Assembly (NCBI RefSeq): GCF_020181615.1
Contig: NZ_CP084029.1
Coordinates: 4,649,269-4,713,268 of the forward strand
Length of the DNA: 64,000 nucleotides
Direction of reading: 5' to 3'
Origin: [Mycobacterium] crassicus
GTDB taxonomy: Bacteria > Actinomycetota > Actinomycetes > Mycobacteriales > Mycobacteriaceae
The notes beneath the pieces were generated by a model that was not told where the DNA came from, ran no database searches, and saw only the letters and a list, made by a program, of their open reading frames with translations. Numbering within the stretch: the first letter of the stretch is position 1; each line of letters opens with the position of its first letter. Positions 27,849 through 38,552 of this stretch are shown one piece after another. The translations under genes were made by a program, and so were the position numbers.

Positions 27849-30800
27849 GTGACCGAAACGCGCGCCGACTACCGGATCGCCCGGACTGTCGCCGTCGTCG
27901 CCGGCATCCTGGGCACCCTGCTGGCGATCCTCACCCCGTTACTGCCGGTGAAGCAGACCACCGCCGAACTGAACTGGCCGCAGAACGGTGCCCTGGCCAG
28001 TGTGCAGGCACCGCTGATCGGTTACGTCGCCACCGATCTGAACATCAGCGTGCCGTGCCAGGTGGCGGCGGGCCTGACCAAGACCAAGACGGTGCTGTTG
28101 TCCACGGTGCCCAAGCAGGCCCCCAAGGCCGTCGACCGCGGACTGCTCATCGAACGCGCCAACGACGACCTGGTCCTGGTGGTGCGCAACGTGCCGGTGG
28201 TGGTCGCACCGCTGTCGCAGGTGTTGGGGCCGGACTGTCAGAAGCTGACGTTCACCGCGCACGCCGACCGGGTCACCGCCGAGTTCGTCGGCCTCAAGTA
28301 CGGGCCCAACGCCGAGCACCCCGGCTCCCCGCTGACCGGTACCCGCAGCGGCTACGACTTCCGGCCGCAGATCGTCGGCGTCTACACCGACCTGGCCGGG
28401 CCGGCGCCGGACGGACTGGCGTTCAACGCCACCGTCGACAGCCGTTTCTCCAGCGCCCCCACGCCGCTCAAGCTGGCCGCGATGATCCTCGGGGTGGCGC
28501 TGACGATCATCGCGCTGATCGCCCTGCACGTTTTGGACACCGCCGACGGCAGCCGGCACCGCCGCTTCCTGCCGGCCCGCTGGTGGTCGATGTCACCGCT
28601 GGACGCGCTGGTCACGCTGGTGCTGGTGTGGTGGCACTTCGTCGGCGCCAACACCAGCGACGACGGCTACATCCTGACCATGGCGCGGGTGTCGGAGAAC
28701 GCCGGCTACATGGCCAACTTCTACCGCTGGTTCGGCACCCCGGAGGCGCCGTTCGGCTGGTACTACGACCTGCTGGCGGTGTGGTCGCACGTGTCCACCA
28801 CCAGCATCTGGATGCGGCTGCCCACCCTGGGTATGGCGCTGGCCTGTTGGTGGCTGATCAGCCGCGAGGTGATCCCCCGCCTGGGCCACGCCGTCAAACA
28901 CAGCCGGGCGGCGGCCTGGACCGCGGCCGGCATGTTCCTGGCGTTCTGGCTGCCGCTGAACAACGGGCTGCGCCCCGAGCCGATCATCGCGCTGGGCATC
29001 CTGGCGACCTGGTGTTCGGTGGAGCGGGCGGTCGCCACCAGCCGGCTGCTGCCGCTGGCGATCGCCTGCATCATCGGCGCGATGACGCTGTTCTCCGGGC
29101 CGACGGGGATCGCCTCGATCGGTGCCCTGCTGGTGGCGATCGGGCCGCTGCGCACCATCTTGCACCGGCGTTCCAAGCAGTTCGGGCTGGCACCGCTGCT
29201 GGCGCCGATCGCCGCGGCGATCAGCATCACCGCGATCGTCATCTTCCGGGATCAGACCCTGGCCGGTGAGATCGAGGCCAGCACACTGAAGTCCGCGGTC
29301 GGACCCAGCCTGGCCTGGTTCGAGGAGCACGTCCGCTACGAACGGCTGTTCCTGGCCACCCCCGACGGCTCGGTGGCGCGCCGGTTCCCGGTGCTGGCCC
29401 TGGGGATCGCGCTGGTGGTGTCGGTGGCGATGGCGTTGCGCAAGGGCCGGATTCCCGGCACCGCGGCCGGGCCCAGCCGACGCATCATCGGGATCACCAT
29501 CATCTCGTTCATCGCGATGATGTTCACCCCGACCAAGTGGACGCATCACTTCGGGGTGTTCGCCGGGCTGGCCGGGTCGTTGGGTGCCCTGGCCGCCGTC
29601 GCGGTCGGCGCCGCGGCGATGCGCTCCCGCCGCAATCGCACGCTGTTCACCGCGCTGGTGCTGTTCATCACCGCACTGTCGTTCGCCAGCGTCAACGGCT
29701 GGTGGTACGTCTCCAACTTCGGGGTGCCGTGGTCCAACGCCTTCCCCAAGTGGCATCTGGCGTTCGCCACCATCGGTGTCGGGCTGACACTGCTGGCGCT
29801 GCTGGTGGCGGCCTGGTTCCACTTCGTCAACGGTGAAGACCGGCCGCCGCGCTTCGCGGCGCTGTCCGGCTACCCGCTGGCGATCGCGTCCTGGGTACTG
29901 ATCGTGTTCCAGGTGGTGTCGCTGACGGTTTCGATGCTCGGCCAGTACCCGGCGTGGACGGTGGGCCGGTCGAATCTGGATGCCATCCCTGTTCTGGGGG
30001 CGGGCAAGACCTGCGGGCTCGCCGACGACGTGCTGGTCGAGCAGGACCCCAATGCCGGGATTCTCTCGCCGGTGGATGCGCCGGCCGCCGATGCACTTGG
30101 GGCGACGTTCTCGATCGGGTTCACGCCCAACGGGATTCCCGCCGACGTCTCCGCCGATCAGGTGATCGGGCCGCCCGGACTGGGCAGGCTGGCCGATGAC
30201 GACGCGCAGTCCGCCGCTGAGAACGCCGGCGAGGCGGGCACCGAGGGCGGCACCACGGCTGCCGAGGGAATCAACGGCTCCCGGGCCCGGCTGCCCTACA
30301 AGCTGGACCCGGCCCGGGTGCCGGTGCTGGGCAGTTGGCGCCCCGGCATGCAGATGCCGTCGCTGCTGCGCTCGGCGTGGTACCGGCTGCCCGCCGACCG
30401 GGCCGATGCGGGGCCGCTGCTGGTGGTGGCCGCCGCGGGCCGGTTCGACCGTGGCGAGGTCACCGCGCAGTGGGCCACCGACGCCGGCGCCGCGAACGAC
30501 AAGCCCGGCGGCACCGTCGACTTCGGTGACATCGGGGCGGTCCCGGCGTGGCGCAACCTGCGCGCACCGATGTCGGCGATCCCGGCCGAGGCCACCCAGA
30601 TTCGGCTGGTGGTCCGCGATGACGACCTGGCGCCTCAGCACTGGATCGCGGTGACCCCGCCGCGCGTCCCGCAGCTGCGCAGCCTGCAGGACCTGGTCGG
30701 CTCGTCGGATCCGGTGCTGCTGGACTGGCTGGTGGGCCTGGCGTTCCCGTGCCAGCGGCCGTTCGGCCACCGCAACGGGGTGACCGAGGTGCCCAAGTGG

Positions 30801-31055
30801 CGAATCCTGCCGGACCGGTTCGGCGCCGAGGCGAACTCGCCGGTGATGGACAACAACGGTGGCGGCCCGCTGGGGATCACCGAGCTGCTGGTGCGCGCGA
30901 CCACCGTGCCCAGCTATCTGAACCACGACTGGTTCCGTGACTGGGGCGCCCTGCAGCAGTTGACGCCGTACTACCCGGCGGCGACGGTCGCGGAACTGGA
31001 TCTGGGGACCGCGGTCCGGTCCGGGCTGTGGAGCCCCGCGCCGCTGCGGCACTGA
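27849..31055 (+). CDS. embC: Arabinosyltransferase EmbC
   Basis: 1,068 residues from GTG at 27849 (M. tuberculosis EmbC about 1,094). A GT-C enzyme that extends the arabinan of lipoarabinomannan with decaprenyl-phospho-arabinose. The N-terminal helix is followed by a periplasmic domain (about 40-210). The GT-C motif NTSDDGYILTMARV is at about residue 266, with ENAGYMANFYRWFG after it; thirteen or so membrane segments follow. The C-terminal half is soluble, carries the carbohydrate-binding region (FPCQRPFGHRNGVTEVPKWR) and ends NHDWFRDWGALQQL. First of three emb paralogues. The gap to embA is 694 bp, far wider than the short spacer known in M. tuberculosis, because a small gene has been inserted. 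Confidence 0.96.
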   Translation: MTETRADYRIARTVAVVAGILGTLLAILTPLLPVKQTTAELNWPQNGALASVQAPLIGYVATDLNISVPCQVAAGLTKTKTVLLSTVPKQAPKAVDRGLLIERANDDLVLVVRNVPVVVAPLSQVLGPDCQKLTFTAHADRVTAEFVGLKYGPNAEHPGSPLTGTRSGYDFRPQIVGVYTDLAGPAPDGLAFNATVDSRFSSAPTPLKLAAMILGVALTIIALIALHVLDTADGSRHRRFLPARWWSMSPLDALVTLVLVWWHFVGANTSDDGYILTMARVSENAGYMANFYRWFGTPEAPFGWYYDLLAVWSHVSTTSIWMRLPTLGMALACWWLISREVIPRLGHAVKHSRAAAWTAAGMFLAFWLPLNNGLRPEPIIALGILATWCSVERAVATSRLLPLAIACIIGAMTLFSGPTGIASIGALLVAIGPLRTILHRRSKQFGLAPLLAPIAAAISITAIVIFRDQTLAGEIEASTLKSAVGPSLAWFEEHVRYERLFLATPDGSVARRFPVLALGIALVVSVAMALRKGRIPGTAAGPSRRIIGITIISFIAMMFTPTKWTHHFGVFAGLAGSLGALAAVAVGAAAMRSRRNRTLFTALVLFITALSFASVNGWWYVSNFGVPWSNAFPKWHLAFATIGVGLTLLALLVAAWFHFVNGEDRPPRFAALSGYPLAIASWVLIVFQVVSLTVSMLGQYPAWTVGRSNLDAIPVLGAGKTCGLADDVLVEQDPNAGILSPVDAPAADALGATFSIGFTPNGIPADVSADQVIGPPGLGRLADDDAQSAAENAGEAGTEGGTTAAEGINGSRARLPYKLDPARVPVLGSWRPGMQMPSLLRSAWYRLPADRADAGPLLVVAAAGRFDRGEVTAQWATDAGAANDKPGGTVDFGDIGAVPAWRNLRAPMSAIPAEATQIRLVVRDDDLAPQHWIAVTPPRVPQLRSLQDLVGSSDPVLLDWLVGLAFPCQRPFGHRNGVTEVPKWRILPDRFGAEANSPVMDNNGGGPLGITELLVRATTVPSYLNHDWFRDWGALQQLTPYYPAATVAELDLGTAVRSGLWSPAPLRH

Positions 31056-31118
31056 GCGGTTTCCACGCGCCGCATCTGTAGCAGGCGTCGCCGCCCCATC
31101 TGCCCAGTCGTCACCGCC

Positions 31119-31166
31119 CCACCAGCCCCAGCCGTCACCGGACCACCAGCCCCAGCCGTCACCGGA
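31119..31166. repeat. 24-bp tandem repeat, two copies, downstream of embC
   Basis: Identical 24-bp units at 31119-31142 and 31143-31166, beginning CCACCAGCCCCAGCC. A partial third copy precedes them. They lie immediately before the left inverted repeat of the inserted gene. Confidence 0.85.
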
Positions 31167-31176
31167 CCTCGGGCAC

Positions 31177-31206
31177 GTGTTTGTTGCCCACCTCTGAGCG
31201 ACAACG
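31177..31206 (+). repeat. Left terminal inverted repeat of the embC-embA cassette
   Basis: 30 bp starting GTGTTTGTTGCCCACC. It pairs with the right arm with 28 of 30 matches and lies 35 bp upstream of the winged-helix start codon. Confidence 0.9.
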
Positions 31207-31241
31207 CGCCTGATGTCAGACCCCGGTGGCAGGGTCCGGTC

Positions 31242-31652
31242 ATGACGAACGCGATAAGGTTGCGCGGCATCGAGCTGCGCTACGTGCTGACCCACTACCT
31301 GCAGCATCACGGCACGTGCAGCATCAGCGAACTCGCCGCGGAGCTGGACTCCCGAGGCTTCGCGGTTGACGGCCGACGGTCCAAGGCGATCTCGGATGCC
31401 CTGCGCTGGGAACGCGAGCGCGGCCGGGTGTACCGGCGCGGCCGGGGGCTCTACGGCCCGGCTTCGATGCCCCGCAGCACCGAGCACCGGATCCACCAGC
31501 GCGTGATGGCGCTGCGCTCCCGGGCCGCGAGCCACACCCCCGGCACTCCCCCCGGCCACGCGGGAACCGCCCCTCGACAGACCCGCCCCGGCCGCCCGCG
31601 ATACGAACTCCTCCTCGCCAACGAGCCCCCTCCGCCCACCGACCTGACATAA
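31242..31652 (+). CDS. Small winged-helix DNA-binding-like protein in repeat-bounded cassette
   Basis: 136 residues from ATG 31242. Residues 1-75 look like a winged helix: helices around [27 protein letters not shown] and [15 protein letters not shown], then a wing ending [13 protein letters not shown] basic, helix-forming segment ([14 protein letters not shown]) and a Pro/Arg-rich tail follow. The wing resembles the N-terminal domain of AbiEi-type antitoxins, but no nuclease or toxin domain follows. I recall similar small mycobacterial hypothetical proteins, but none with a known function. It has the same orientation as the emb genes, so it may be read from embC or from its own promoter. Regulatory or repeat-binding activity is only inferred. 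Confidence 0.7.
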   Translation: MTNAIRLRGIELRYVLTHYLQHHGTCSISELAAELDSRGFAVDGRRSKAISDALRWERERGRVYRRGRGLYGPASMPRSTEHRIHQRVMALRSRAASHTPGTPPGHAGTAPRQTRPGRPRYELLLANEPPPPTDLT

Positions 31653-31656
31653 CACC

Positions 31657-31686
31657 CGTTGTCGCTCAGAGGTGGGCAATAATCAC
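31657..31686 (-). repeat. Right terminal inverted repeat of the embC-embA cassette
   Basis: 30 bp, reverse complement of the left arm. It ends 63 bp before the embA start codon, so it sits in the region expected to contain embAB control sequences. Confidence 0.9.
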
Positions 31687-31749
31687 ATATATCCCGGCCC
31701 CGGGACGGGTCCCCCGCATCGCAGAGCACGTCGCATAGCATCAGGGCTC

Positions 31750-34700
31750 GTGTCCTCCACCTACGACCAGCCCCAGCAGCGTTATCGGATCGCCCGGCTG
31801 ATCGCGGTGGTCGCAGGCATCGCCGGCGTGCTGCTGTGCGGCGTCACCCCGCTGCTCCCGGTCAAACAGACCACCGCCACCATCGTCTGGCCGCAGGGCG
31901 GCCTCAATGCCGACGGCTACGTCAGCGACGTCACCGCTCCGCTGGTGTCCGGCGCGCCCCGCAGCCTGGACATCACCATTCCCTGCTCGGCGATAGCCAC
32001 CCTGGGCGAAAAGGGCGGCCTGGTGCTGTCGACGGTGCCGGCCGGCGGCGTCGACGCCACCGCGCACGGCCTGTTCGTGCGGGCCAACAAGACCGCCGTG
32101 TTCGCCGCCTACCGCGACCACGTGGCCGCGGCCACCCCACGCACCAAAATCGCCGACTGCAGCGAATTGCACCTGTGGGCCAACGCCGGCGAAGTCGGCG
32201 CGGATTTCGTCGGCATCCCCGGCGCGGCCGGCACCCTGCCCCCGGAGAACAAGCCGCAGATCGGCGGCATCTTCACTGAACTGAAGATCGGCCCACAGCC
32301 CGGCCTGAGCGCCCGCATCGACGTCGACACCCGGTTCATCAGCGCACCCACCACCCTCAAGGCCGGCGTGATGGCACTGGGGGTGCTGGCGGTGCTGGCG
32401 TCGATCATCGCGCTGGCCGTCCTGGACCGCCGCCGATGCCACCGCACCCCGCGCAGCTGGCGGCACTGGTTGAAGGCCAACCCGATCACCTGGCTGGCCG
32501 ACATCGGTGTGCTGGGCACCTTGGCGTTGTGGCACGTCATCGGCGCGATCTCCAGCGACGACGGCTACAACCTGACGATGGCGCGCAACGTCGCGCACGC
32601 CGGCTATGTGGCCAACTACTACCGGTTCTTCGGCGCCACCGAGGCTCCATTCGACTGGTACCCCTCGCTGCTGGGCCAGTTGAGCACGATCAGCACCGCC
32701 GGGGTGTGGATGCGGCTGCCCGCCACGCTGGCCGGCATGGCCTGCTGGCTGATCATCAGCCGCCGGATCCTGCCCCGGCTGGGCCGGCTGTCCGGCAACC
32801 GGGTGGCGGTGTTCACCGCCGCGGCCATGTTCGCGGCGGCCTGGCTGCCGTTCAACAACGGCCTGCGTCCCGAGCCGCTGATCGCGCTGGGCACGCTGCT
32901 GGTCTGGGTGCTGGTGGAACGCACCATCGCCACCCGGCGGCTGGTGCCCACAGCGCTCGCGATCGTGGTCGCGGTCTTCACCGTCACGCTGGCCCCGCAC
33001 GGCCTGATCGCGCTGGCTCCGCTGCTGACCGGCTCCCGGGCCATCGAAGCGGTGATCCGCAAGCGCCGCGGCAGCGACGGTCTGCTGGCTCCACTGGCCG
33101 TGCTCGCCGCGGCCGCCTCGATGATCGCCGTGGTGGTCTGCAGGTCCCAAACCCTGGCCGCGGTCGCCGAATCGGCCCGGATCAAGTACGTGGTCGGTCC
33201 GACCATCGCCTGGTACCAGGAGTTCCTGCGGTACTACTTCCTGACCGTCGAGGAGAACGTCGACGCCTCGCTGACCCGCCGGTTCGCCGTGCTGGTGCTG
33301 CTGTTCTGCATGTTCGCCATGCTGGTGATCCTGCTGCGGCGCGGCCGGATCAACGGGGTGGCCAGCGGCCCGGCTTGGCGGCTGATCGGCTCGACCGCGG
33401 TGGGCCTGCTGCTGCTGACGTTCACCCCGACCAAGTGGGCGGTGCAGTTCGGCGGGTTCGCCGGGCTGGCCGGGGCGCTGGCGGCGCTCACCGCGTTCAC
33501 CTTCGCCCGGGTCGGGCTGCACAGCCGACGCAACATGACCCTGTATGTGACCGCGCTGCTGTTCCTGGTGGCCGTGGCGACCTCGGGGGTCAACGGCTGG
33601 TTCTACGTCGGCGGCTACGGGGTTCCGTGGTTCGACATCCCGCCGGTGATCGCCAGCCGACCGGTGACCTCGATGTTCCTGGCGGCCTCGATCGCCACCG
33701 GTCTGCTGGCCGGCTGGCAGCACTTCCGGTTGGACTACACCGGGCACACCGAGGTGACGCCCAACCGGCGCAACCGGATCCTGGCGTCCACCCCACTGCT
33801 GATCGTGGCGAGCCTGATGGTGCTGCTGATGGTCGGCTCGATGGCCAAGGCCGCCGCGGGACGCTACCCGGCCTACACCACCGCCCGGGCCAACGCCGAC
33901 GCACTCGTGTCGGGCTTGAGCAGCTGCGCCATGGCCGATGACGTGCTGGCTGAGCCCGATGTCAATGCCGGTCTGCTGCAACCGGTTCCGGGCCAGACCT
34001 ACGGCGAGCTCGGACCGCTCGGCGGCTCCGACCCGTACGGCTTCGACCCCAACGCCGTCGACGAGGACCTGACCTCGCTGGCCGTCATCGCCAAGCCGGG
34101 CGTGCCCAACGCCGACGCCTCCCCCAACAAGCCCAGCGCCAACCAGAGCGACGCGGCGGGCACCGCCGGCGGCAAGATCCCCGACGACGCCCCGGACGGG
34201 GTGAACGGCTCGCGGGTGGCCCTGCCGTTCGGTCTGGACCCGGCCGTCACCCCGGTGCTCGGCTCCTACAAGGAGCAGGTCGCCGCGCACGCCACCTCGG
34301 TCTGGTACCGGCTGCCGGAGCAGTCGAAGGACCGGGCCCCGATCGTTGTGGTCACCGCCGCCGGCGCCATCTGGTCGCACGGCGAGGACGGCAAGCTCGA
34401 CTACGGTCAGCCGCTGAAGCTGCAGTGGGGCATCACCGCCGAAGACGGGACCGTGAAGGCCCAGGGTGAGATGGAGCCGATCGACATCGGGCCGCAGAAC
34501 TCCTGGCGCAACCTGCGATTCCCGTTGGCCTGGGCACCGCCGGGCACCGACGTGGTGCGCATCGTCGCCAACGACCCGAACCTGTCCACCGAGCAGTGGA
34601 TCGCGTTCACCCCGCCGCGGGTGCCGGTGGTCAAGACCATCACCGAGCTGATGGGCTCGCAGACCCCGGTGCTGATGGACATCGCCGTCGCGGCGAACTT

Positions 34701-35025
34701 CCCGTGCCAGCGGCCGTTCACCGAGCACCTGGGCATCGCCGAGCTGCCGGAGTACCGGATCATGCCCGACCACAAGCAGACCGCCGCGTCGTCGAACCTG
34801 TGGCAATCCGCCGAGGACGGTGGGCCGTTCATGATCACCCAGGCCATGCTGTGGACGACCACCGTCCCGACCTACCTGCGCAATGACTGGTATCGCGACT
34901 GGGGTGCGGTGGAGGCCTACCACCGGTTGATCCCCACCAAAACCGCGCCCGATGCCGTCATCGAGCAGGGCACCGTCACTGTTACCGGCTGGAGCCGGCC
35001 CGGACCGATTCGAGCACTGCCATGA
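31750..35025 (+). CDS. embA: Arabinosyltransferase EmbA
   Basis: 1,091 residues from GTG at 31750 ([20 protein letters not shown]), matching the family length of about 1,094; a longer in-frame ATG at 31672 overlaps the inverted repeat and is rejected. A GT-C arabinosyltransferase that forms a heterodimer with EmbB to build the branched arabinan of arabinogalactan. The motif [20 protein letters not shown] is near residue 265. The membrane region ends near residue 720. The C-terminal domain has [20 protein letters not shown] and [14 protein letters not shown], both characteristic of EmbA. Its last four bases overlap the embB start (ATGA). The inserted cassette lies directly upstream. Confidence 0.96.
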   Translation: MSSTYDQPQQRYRIARLIAVVAGIAGVLLCGVTPLLPVKQTTATIVWPQGGLNADGYVSDVTAPLVSGAPRSLDITIPCSAIATLGEKGGLVLSTVPAGGVDATAHGLFVRANKTAVFAAYRDHVAAATPRTKIADCSELHLWANAGEVGADFVGIPGAAGTLPPENKPQIGGIFTELKIGPQPGLSARIDVDTRFISAPTTLKAGVMALGVLAVLASIIALAVLDRRRCHRTPRSWRHWLKANPITWLADIGVLGTLALWHVIGAISSDDGYNLTMARNVAHAGYVANYYRFFGATEAPFDWYPSLLGQLSTISTAGVWMRLPATLAGMACWLIISRRILPRLGRLSGNRVAVFTAAAMFAAAWLPFNNGLRPEPLIALGTLLVWVLVERTIATRRLVPTALAIVVAVFTVTLAPHGLIALAPLLTGSRAIEAVIRKRRGSDGLLAPLAVLAAAASMIAVVVCRSQTLAAVAESARIKYVVGPTIAWYQEFLRYYFLTVEENVDASLTRRFAVLVLLFCMFAMLVILLRRGRINGVASGPAWRLIGSTAVGLLLLTFTPTKWAVQFGGFAGLAGALAALTAFTFARVGLHSRRNMTLYVTALLFLVAVATSGVNGWFYVGGYGVPWFDIPPVIASRPVTSMFLAASIATGLLAGWQHFRLDYTGHTEVTPNRRNRILASTPLLIVASLMVLLMVGSMAKAAAGRYPAYTTARANADALVSGLSSCAMADDVLAEPDVNAGLLQPVPGQTYGELGPLGGSDPYGFDPNAVDEDLTSLAVIAKPGVPNADASPNKPSANQSDAAGTAGGKIPDDAPDGVNGSRVALPFGLDPAVTPVLGSYKEQVAAHATSVWYRLPEQSKDRAPIVVVTAAGAIWSHGEDGKLDYGQPLKLQWGITAEDGTVKAQGEMEPIDIGPQNSWRNLRFPLAWAPPGTDVVRIVANDPNLSTEQWIAFTPPRVPVVKTITELMGSQTPVLMDIAVAANFPCQRPFTEHLGIAELPEYRIMPDHKQTAASSNLWQSAEDGGPFMITQAMLWTTTVPTYLRNDWYRDWGAVEAYHRLIPTKTAPDAVIEQGTVTVTGWSRPGPIRALP

Positions 35026-38000
35026 CGCCGCCCGTGACCGACCGCGATCTGAAACTGACCCGCTGGGTGGCCGCCATCGCCGGCCTGGTCGGCTTCCTGC
35101 TGTCGGTGGCCACTCCGCTGCTGCCGGTGGTGCAGACCACCGCGACGCTGAGCTGGCCGCAGCACGGCGAGCTGAACAGCGTGACCGCGCCGCTGATCTC
35201 GCAGACCCCGATCTCGATGTCGGTGAAGGTGCCGTGTGCACTGGTGAGCGAGTTGCCCGCCGAAGGCGGCACGCTGCTGTCCACCGCGCCGGCCAAGGGC
35301 AAGGACGCCGCGCTCAACGGGCTGTTCATCAGCGTCACCGAGAAGCGGGTGGACGTCACCGACCGCAACGTGGTGCTGGCCACCGCGCCGCGGGCCAAGG
35401 TGGCAGGCCCCGGCTGTACCGACATCGAGGTCACCTCGTCGCACGCCGGAACCTTCGCCACCATCGGCGGGATCACCCAGCGCTACGGCTGGGCCGACCC
35501 GAACCTGCGCCCGCAGATCGTTGGGGTGTTCACCGACCTGGCCGGCCCGGCGCCGGAAGGCCTTTCGCTGACCGCCGACATCGACACCCGGTTCTCCACC
35601 AAGCCGACGGCGCTCAAGCGGGCCGCGATCTACGCGGCGATCCTGGCCACGGTGATCGCGGTGCTGGCGCTGTGGCGCCTGGACCGCCTCGACGGTCGCC
35701 GGATGCACCGGCTGATCCCGAGTCGCTGGCGGTTCTTCTCACTGGCCGACGTCGCGGTGGTGTTCGGGTTCGTCCTCTGGTACGTGATCGGCGCGAACTC
35801 CTCCGACGACGGCTACATCCTCGGAATGGCCCGGGTGGCCGACCACGCCGGCTACATGAGCAACTACTTCCGCTGGTTCGGCAGTCCGGAGGACCCGTTC
35901 GGCTGGTACTACAACCTGCTGGCGCTGATGACGCACGTGTCCGACGCCAGCATCTGGATCCGGCTGCCGGACCTGGTCGCCGGGCTGGTGTGCTGGCTGC
36001 TGCTGTCCCGCGAGGTGTTGCCCCGATTCGGCCCGGCCGTCGCGGCGAGCAAGCCCGCACTGTGGGCCGGCGGCCTGGTGCTGCTGGCGGCGTGGATGCC
36101 GTTCAACAACGGCCTTCGGCCCGAGGGCATCATCGCGGTCGGCGCACTGATCACCTGGGTGCTGGTGGAACGGGCGATCATCTCCGGCCGACTGACCCCG
36201 GCGGCGCTGGCGATCATCTGCGCGGCATTCACCCTGGGCATCCAGCCGACCGGGCTGATCGCGGTGGCCGCGCTGCTGGCCGGTGGCCGGCCGCTGCTGC
36301 GGATCCTGGTGCGCCGGCACCGCATTCACGGCACCTGGGCGCTGGTGGCGCCGCTGTTGGCGGCCGGCGCGGTGATCCTGACCGTGGTCTTCGCCGACCA
36401 GACCATTCGGGCGGTGCTGGAAGCCACCCGGGTTCGCACCGCGATCGGCCCGAGCCAGGCCTGGTACACCGAGAACCTGCGCTACTACTACCTGATCCTG
36501 CCGACCGTCGACGGTTCGCTGTCGCGGCGGTTCGGCTTCCTGATCTGCGCGCTGTGCCTGTTCACCGCGATGTTCATCATGTTGCGGCGCAAGCGCGTTG
36601 CCGGCGTCGCCAGCGGTCCGGTGTGGCGACTGATGGGCGTGATCCTGGCGACCATGTTCTCGCTGATGTTCGCCCCCACCAAGTGGGTGCACCACTTCGG
36701 TCTGTTCGCCGCGGTGGCCGGTGCCATGGCGGCGCTGACCACGGTGCTGGTCTCGCGACAAGTGGTGCACTGGTCGAGAAACCGCATGGCATTCGCGGCG
36801 GCGGTGCTGTTCATACTCGCGCTGTGTTTCGCCACCACCAACGGCTGGTGGTACGTCTCGAGCTACGGGGTGCCGTTCAACGCCGACATGCCGCGGATCG
36901 GCGGGATCACCGTCAGCACAATCCTGTTCGCCATGTTCGCCGTGGCAGCCGGATGGGCGGCCTGGTTGCACTTCGCGCCGCGTGACCGCGGCGAGGGCCG
37001 GCTGGCCCGGACGCTGACCGCCGCGCCCATTCCGGTGGCGGCCGGCTTCATGGTGTGCGTGTTCGTGGCCTCGATGGTGGCCGGGATCATCCGCGAGTAC
37101 CCGACCTACTCCAACGGCCTGGCCAATGTGCGCGCGTTCGTGGGCGGCTGCGGGCTGGCCGACAACGTGCTGGTCGAGCCTGACCCCAACGACGGCGCGC
37201 TGACGCCGCTGCCCGGTGAGTACGGGGACCTGGGACCGCTGGGCGGTGTGGACCCGGTCGGCTTCACCGCCGGCGGGGTACCGGAGAAGGTGGTGGCCGA
37301 AGCACTGCGGATGCCGATCACCCAGCCCGGCACCGACTACGACTGGGACGCCCCGAAGAAGCTGAAGACGGCCGGCATCAATGGCTCGACCGTCCCACTG
37401 CCCTACGGACTGGACCCGGCCCGAATTCCGTTGGCCGGCAGCTACAGCACCGACGGCCAGCAGGAGTCCAAGCTGACGTCGGCGTGGTACTCCCTGCCCC
37501 CGGCCGATGACGGCCACCCGTTGGTGGCGGTGACGGCGGCGGGCACCATCGCCGGCAACAGTGTCCTGAAGGGCTACACCACCGGCCAGGACGTGCACCT
37601 GGAGTACGGGGTGCCCGGCCCGGACGGCGCGCCGGTGGCCGGCGGTCGACTGGTGCCCTACGACCTGTTCGGCGAGTGGCCGCGGATGTGGCGCAACCTG
37701 CGCTACCCGCGGGCGCAGATTCCCGCCCAGGCCGTCGCGGTTCGTATTGTGGCCGTGGACAAGTCGCTGAATCCACGGGACTGGATCGCGTTCACCCCGC
37801 CGCGTCTGCCCGAGGTGAAGACCATCCAGGAGTACATCGGCTCCGACAAGCCGGTGCTGCTGGACTGGGCGGTGGGCCTGGCGTTCCCGTGCCAGCACCC
37901 GATGCTGCACGCCAACGGTGTCACCGAGGTGCCGGAGTACCGGATCACCCCGGACTACAACGCCAAGAAGCAGGACACCGACACCTGGCAGGACGGGGTG

Positions 38001-38201
38001 AACGGCGGCTTGCTGGGCATCTCCGACATGCTGCTGCGGGCACACGTGATGGCCACCTACCTGAACTACGACTGGGGCCGGGACTGGGGTTCGCTGCGGA
38101 TGTTCGACGTGATCACCCCGGCGCAGCCGGCGGAGTTGGAGTTGGGCAGCGCGACCCGCAGCGGCTGGTGGTCACCGGGCCAGATCCGCATCAGTCCGTA
38201 G
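35022..38201 (+). CDS. embB: Arabinosyltransferase EmbB (ethambutol target)
   Basis: 1,059 residues (M. tuberculosis EmbB 1,098). GT-C enzyme forming the alpha-1,3 branched arabinan with EmbA. The ethambutol-resistance-determining stretch reads [20 protein letters not shown]; Met269 corresponds to M. tuberculosis Met306, and the preceding Ile and Leu are the residues found in drug-susceptible species. [13 protein letters not shown] (Gly406 region) and [15 protein letters not shown] (Gln497 region) are also unmodified. The C-terminal periplasmic domain contains [20 protein letters not shown]. It overlaps embA by four bases and is followed by a GC-rich inverted repeat before the convergent cytochrome-oxidase-like genes. 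Confidence 0.97.
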   Translation: MTPPVTDRDLKLTRWVAAIAGLVGFLLSVATPLLPVVQTTATLSWPQHGELNSVTAPLISQTPISMSVKVPCALVSELPAEGGTLLSTAPAKGKDAALNGLFISVTEKRVDVTDRNVVLATAPRAKVAGPGCTDIEVTSSHAGTFATIGGITQRYGWADPNLRPQIVGVFTDLAGPAPEGLSLTADIDTRFSTKPTALKRAAIYAAILATVIAVLALWRLDRLDGRRMHRLIPSRWRFFSLADVAVVFGFVLWYVIGANSSDDGYILGMARVADHAGYMSNYFRWFGSPEDPFGWYYNLLALMTHVSDASIWIRLPDLVAGLVCWLLLSREVLPRFGPAVAASKPALWAGGLVLLAAWMPFNNGLRPEGIIAVGALITWVLVERAIISGRLTPAALAIICAAFTLGIQPTGLIAVAALLAGGRPLLRILVRRHRIHGTWALVAPLLAAGAVILTVVFADQTIRAVLEATRVRTAIGPSQAWYTENLRYYYLILPTVDGSLSRRFGFLICALCLFTAMFIMLRRKRVAGVASGPVWRLMGVILATMFSLMFAPTKWVHHFGLFAAVAGAMAALTTVLVSRQVVHWSRNRMAFAAAVLFILALCFATTNGWWYVSSYGVPFNADMPRIGGITVSTILFAMFAVAAGWAAWLHFAPRDRGEGRLARTLTAAPIPVAAGFMVCVFVASMVAGIIREYPTYSNGLANVRAFVGGCGLADNVLVEPDPNDGALTPLPGEYGDLGPLGGVDPVGFTAGGVPEKVVAEALRMPITQPGTDYDWDAPKKLKTAGINGSTVPLPYGLDPARIPLAGSYSTDGQQESKLTSAWYSLPPADDGHPLVAVTAAGTIAGNSVLKGYTTGQDVHLEYGVPGPDGAPVAGGRLVPYDLFGEWPRMWRNLRYPRAQIPAQAVAVRIVAVDKSLNPRDWIAFTPPRLPEVKTIQEYIGSDKPVLLDWAVGLAFPCQHPMLHANGVTEVPEYRITPDYNAKKQDTDTWQDGVNGGLLGISDMLLRAHVMATYLNYDWGRDWGSLRMFDVITPAQPAELELGSATRSGWWSPGQIRISP

Positions 38202-38215
38202 CGCCGCTTTGGCGC

Positions 38216-38240
38216 GGGGCCCCGATCTGCGCGGGGCCCC
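38216..38240. terminator. Possible bidirectional terminator between embB and the cox-like genes
   Basis: Two copies of GGGGCCCC (38216-38223 and 38233-38240) separated by nine bases can form an 8-bp GC stem between two convergent genes. There is no T-tract, as is common for mycobacterial terminators. Confidence 0.45.
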
Positions 38241-38250
38241 ACCGAGCGGA

Positions 38251-38550
38251 TCAGAACAGGTAGATGACGAAGATCGTCGCTACCAACGCGATCAGCCAGC
38301 CGTCGGTGGCCCGCTTGAGCCAGCGCGGCGCGGTGTGGACCTCCATGAAATGGCTGATGATCATGCGCGACTTGATGAAGGTCAGCGCCAACACCAGCGC
38401 GGTGACCGGCACACTGGCCTGCGCGGTGTGGGTGATGTGCGCCGGCGCCAGCGTCCACGATCCGATGGTGATCGCCACCAGCGCGAGCCAGACCCAGGTC
38501 AACGACCGCTCGGTGTCGTCCCGATGTTGGCGGTAGCCCAAGACTTTCAT
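38251..38550 (-). CDS. Cytochrome c oxidase subunit IV-like small membrane protein
   Basis: 99 residues from ATG 38550, with GATGAGG upstream overlapping the end of the previous gene. Three transmembrane helices: LTWVWLALVAITIGSWTLA, ASVPVTALVLALTFIKSRM and WLIALVATIFVIYLF. The segment FIKSRMIISHFMEVHTAPRWL between helices two and three is typical of the bacterial COX4 (prokaryotic cytochrome c oxidase subunit IV) family. It probably associates with the subunit III-like protein encoded two bases upstream. No subunit I or II gene is nearby, so it may serve a nitric-oxide reductase-type or other haem-copper enzyme encoded elsewhere. Confidence 0.85.
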   Translation of the reverse strand: MKVLGYRQHRDDTERSLTWVWLALVAITIGSWTLAPAHITHTAQASVPVTALVLALTFIKSRMIISHFMEVHTAPRWLKRATDGWLIALVATIFVIYLF

Positions 38551-38552
38551 GT

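Larger units (their letters stand above)
31177..31686. mobile_element. Candidate inverted-repeat-bounded cassette between embC and embA
   Basis: A 30-bp arm at 31177-31206 is the reverse complement of 31657-31686 with two mismatches; the inner 23 bp (31184-31206 against 31657-31679) are perfect. Weaker inverted matching continues inward (ATGTCAG at 31213-31219 against CTGACAT at 31644-31650, then a GC-rich tract), making arms of about 50 bp. The only gene inside is the winged-helix gene, whose stop codon lies within the right arm's inner part. I see no transposase and no clear target-site duplication. The embC-embA adjacency of M. tuberculosis is broken here, which supports an insertion. Confidence 0.6.

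Noticed and set aside
31177..31686. Insertion sequence (IS) between embC and embA
   Set aside because: No transposase (DDE, HUH or serine recombinase) motif is encoded; kept only as a candidate repeat-bounded cassette.
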